In this document: in pieces, positions 5,460 to 6,673 of the stretch | Position numbering within the stretch: the stretch's first letter is position 1 | Layout: the number at the start of each line of letters is the position of its first letter | Origin: Chloroflexota bacterium | GTDB lineage: Bacteria; Chloroflexota; Dormibacteria; Aeolococcales; Aeolococcaceae | DNA: 6,673 nucleotides | Direction: 5' to 3' | NCBI GenBank assembly: GCA_003491925.1 | Contig: DNAU01000181.1 | Location: forward strand, 1-6,673 | Translations under genes and position numbers: made by a program | The notes under the pieces: generated by a model | Told to the model about the DNA's origin: nothing | The model's database searches: none | Seen by the model: the letters and a program-made list of their open reading frames with translations, nothing else

Positions 5460-6673
5460 CTAACCGACCTTGAGGATGGCTTCCCGGAGCGCCTCGGACA
5501 CCGTCGGATGCGGGAAGACGACCTCGGCGGCCTGGCGGGCGGTGAGCGCGGTCTCGATCAGGGCGGAGGCGGCGACGATGAACTCGCTCGAGGAGTCCCC
5601 GACCGCGTGGACGCCGAGGATCTCCCCGCCTCTCGCTCCGACCAGCACCTTGACGAAGCCGCTGCCTCCCTCGTTCTCGATGAGGAAGCGGCCGGCGACG
5701 CCCATGGGAACGGTCGCCTTGCGGAACGGGATCCCCGCCCGGGTCAGCTCCGCCTCGGTCCGACCCGCCATGGCCACCTCGGGGTGGGTGTAGATGACCG
5801 CGGGGATGGCCTCGTAGCGGATCCGGTCCGGGATCCCGAACATCGAGTTGACGGCGACGATGCCCTCGCGGGTGGCGGCGTGGGCGAGCATGTGCCGACC
5901 GGTCACGTCGCCACATGCCCACAGCCCGGGGACGCTGGTCTCGCCCCGGTCGCTGATCCGGACGCCAGCGAGGCTGAAGTCGATGCCGACCTCATCCAGG
6001 CCCAGCCCGGCAACGACCGGGGCCCGGCCCGTGGCGTTGAGGATCCGCTCCGCGGCATGGGTCCGCTCGGTCCCCGACCCATCGTCGTAACGGAGCACGC
6101 CCTCCTCAACGGAGAGCACCCGGCAGGAGAGGTGGAATTCGATCCCGCTGCGCTGGAGCGCCTGAAGCAGCCTCGCTGACACCTCCCCGTCACAGTTGGC
6201 GGCGATCTGAGGGAGCATCTCGAAGACCGCCACCTCGGCGCCCGCTTCGCGGAAGTAGGTGGCCAGCTCGAGGCCGATGTAGCCGCCGCCGATGATGGCG
6301 ATGCTGGAGGGCACCTCGGCCACGTCGAACACACGGTCCGAGTCAAGGACGTGCTCGGCGCCGATCCCCGGGATGGGCGGGACCGCCGGCCGCGACCCGG
6401 TGGCGATGAGGACGTTCTCGGCCTCCAGCCGGTCGTCACCGACCTGGACGAGGTGGCGGTCGACCAAGCGGGCCCGGCCGATGACGACCTCGACGCCAGC
6501 GCCCTTGAGCTTCGCCTCCACCCCCCGCTTGAGCGCGGCCACGATGCGGTTCTTGCGCTCAACCACGACCGGGACGTCGAAGCTGGCCCCCGCGACGCGA
6601 ACCCCGAACGGGCCCGCCTCGGTGCATTCGCGGTAGAGGCGGGAGGAGCGCAGGAACACCTTGGCAGGGATGC
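5460..6673 (-). CDS. lpdA: Dihydrolipoyl dehydrogenase (E3), lacking its N-terminus at the window edge
   Basis: This FAD enzyme reoxidises the dihydrolipoyl arm of E2 and passes electrons to NAD+. Codons for 403 residues are present. The first readable residues, IPAKVFLRSS, follow directly after the redox disulfide (usually CxxxxC-I-P-S/A-K), so about 45 residues with the FAD-binding GxGxxG and both cysteines lie beyond the right edge. Seen, counted from the first visible residue: ATGSRP (90-95), the NAD-binding loop GGGYIGLE (128-135), NATGRAP (212-218), WACGDVTG (251-258) for FAD, YTHPEVAMAGRTEAEL (294-309) and, near the end, FPHPTVSEAL (386-395) with the catalytic His-Glu pair. Everything visible looks intact. 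The stop TAG overlaps the ribosome binding site of the E1 gene, suggesting translational coupling, and E3 before E1 is consistent with a dedicated complex. Another pyridine nucleotide-disulfide oxidoreductase, such as mercuric reductase, is unlikely given the E1 neighbour and the C-terminal motif. Confidence 0.95.
   Translation of the reverse strand, partial: IPAKVFLRSSRLYRECTEAGPFGVRVAGASFDVPVVVERKNRIVAALKRGVEAKLKGAGVEVVIGRARLVDRHLVQVGDDRLEAENVLIATGSRPAVPPIPGIGAEHVLDSDRVFDVAEVPSSIAIIGGGYIGLELATYFREAGAEVAVFEMLPQIAANCDGEVSARLLQALQRSGIEFHLSCRVLSVEEGVLRYDDGSGTERTHAAERILNATGRAPVVAGLGLDEVGIDFSLAGVRISDRGETSVPGLWACGDVTGRHMLAHAATREGIVAVNSMFGIPDRIRYEAIPAVIYTHPEVAMAGRTEAELTRAGIPFRKATVPMGVAGRFLIENEGGSGFVKVLVGARGGEILGVHAVGDSSSEFIVAASALIETALTARQAAEVVFPHPTVSEALREAILKVG

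Noticed and set aside
2529..6179. Plus-strand open frame of 1216 codons
   Set aside because: It lies antisense to E1, Lpd and part of UPF0261. Its translation is low-complexity, rich in His, Gly, Arg, Asp and Val without any motif, as expected from the complement of GC-rich codons.
1..6673. tRNA, rRNA, IS elements, CRISPR or phage attachment sites
   Set aside because: Genes fill nearly the whole window, and no terminal inverted repeats, spaced direct repeats, transposase motifs or cloverleaf-like stretches were seen.

Overview
The window is a GC-rich stretch of bacterial DNA with one tightly packed gene string, all on the minus strand. It is read from the right edge to the left edge: dihydrolipoyl dehydrogenase (5' end cut off) -> large fused alpha/beta E1 2-oxo acid dehydrogenase -> Tm-1-like/UPF0261 protein -> ComB-type 2-phosphosulfolactate phosphatase -> CoA-acylating methylmalonate-semialdehyde dehydrogenase (3' end cut off). 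Gaps are 12, 34, 37 and 127 nt, and every visible start has a purine-rich ribosome binding site, so one operon is the simplest reading. No marker gene fixes the taxon. The GC-rich codons, GTG starts and gene types would suit Actinobacteria, Chloroflexota or another GC-rich soil-type lineage, but that is only an impression.

From right to left: 6673-5460 is E3 (Lpd), starting just after its redox disulfide. 5447-2988 is an 819-residue E1 with both thiamine-diphosphate (TPP) halves in one chain and a divergent TPP motif. 2953-1568 is a UPF0261 protein of unknown function. 1530-697 is a ComB-family phosphatase with a C-terminal extension. 696-570 is a short spacer holding a possible 12-codon mini-ORF and a weak hairpin. 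569-1 is the N-terminal 189 residues of MmsA.

E1 and Lpd are two of the three parts of a 2-oxo acid dehydrogenase complex; the E2 acyltransferase is not in the window. MmsA makes propionyl-CoA or acetyl-CoA from (methyl)malonate semialdehyde. Branched-chain E1 and MmsA would both fit valine breakdown, but ComB and UPF0261 have no place in that route. This points to a less ordinary catabolic module, perhaps for a sulfonated or phosphorylated C3 acid. That is inference: the substrate cannot be read from the sequence.

The signals most worth checking are the odd operon content, the divergent enlarged E1, an AT-rich island at the 3' end of comB carrying a perfect TATAAT inside a 15-bp inverted repeat, and two matching gene junctions with GTGA-overlapping mini-ORFs. 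No RNA genes, mobile elements, CRISPR arrays or clear terminators were seen.
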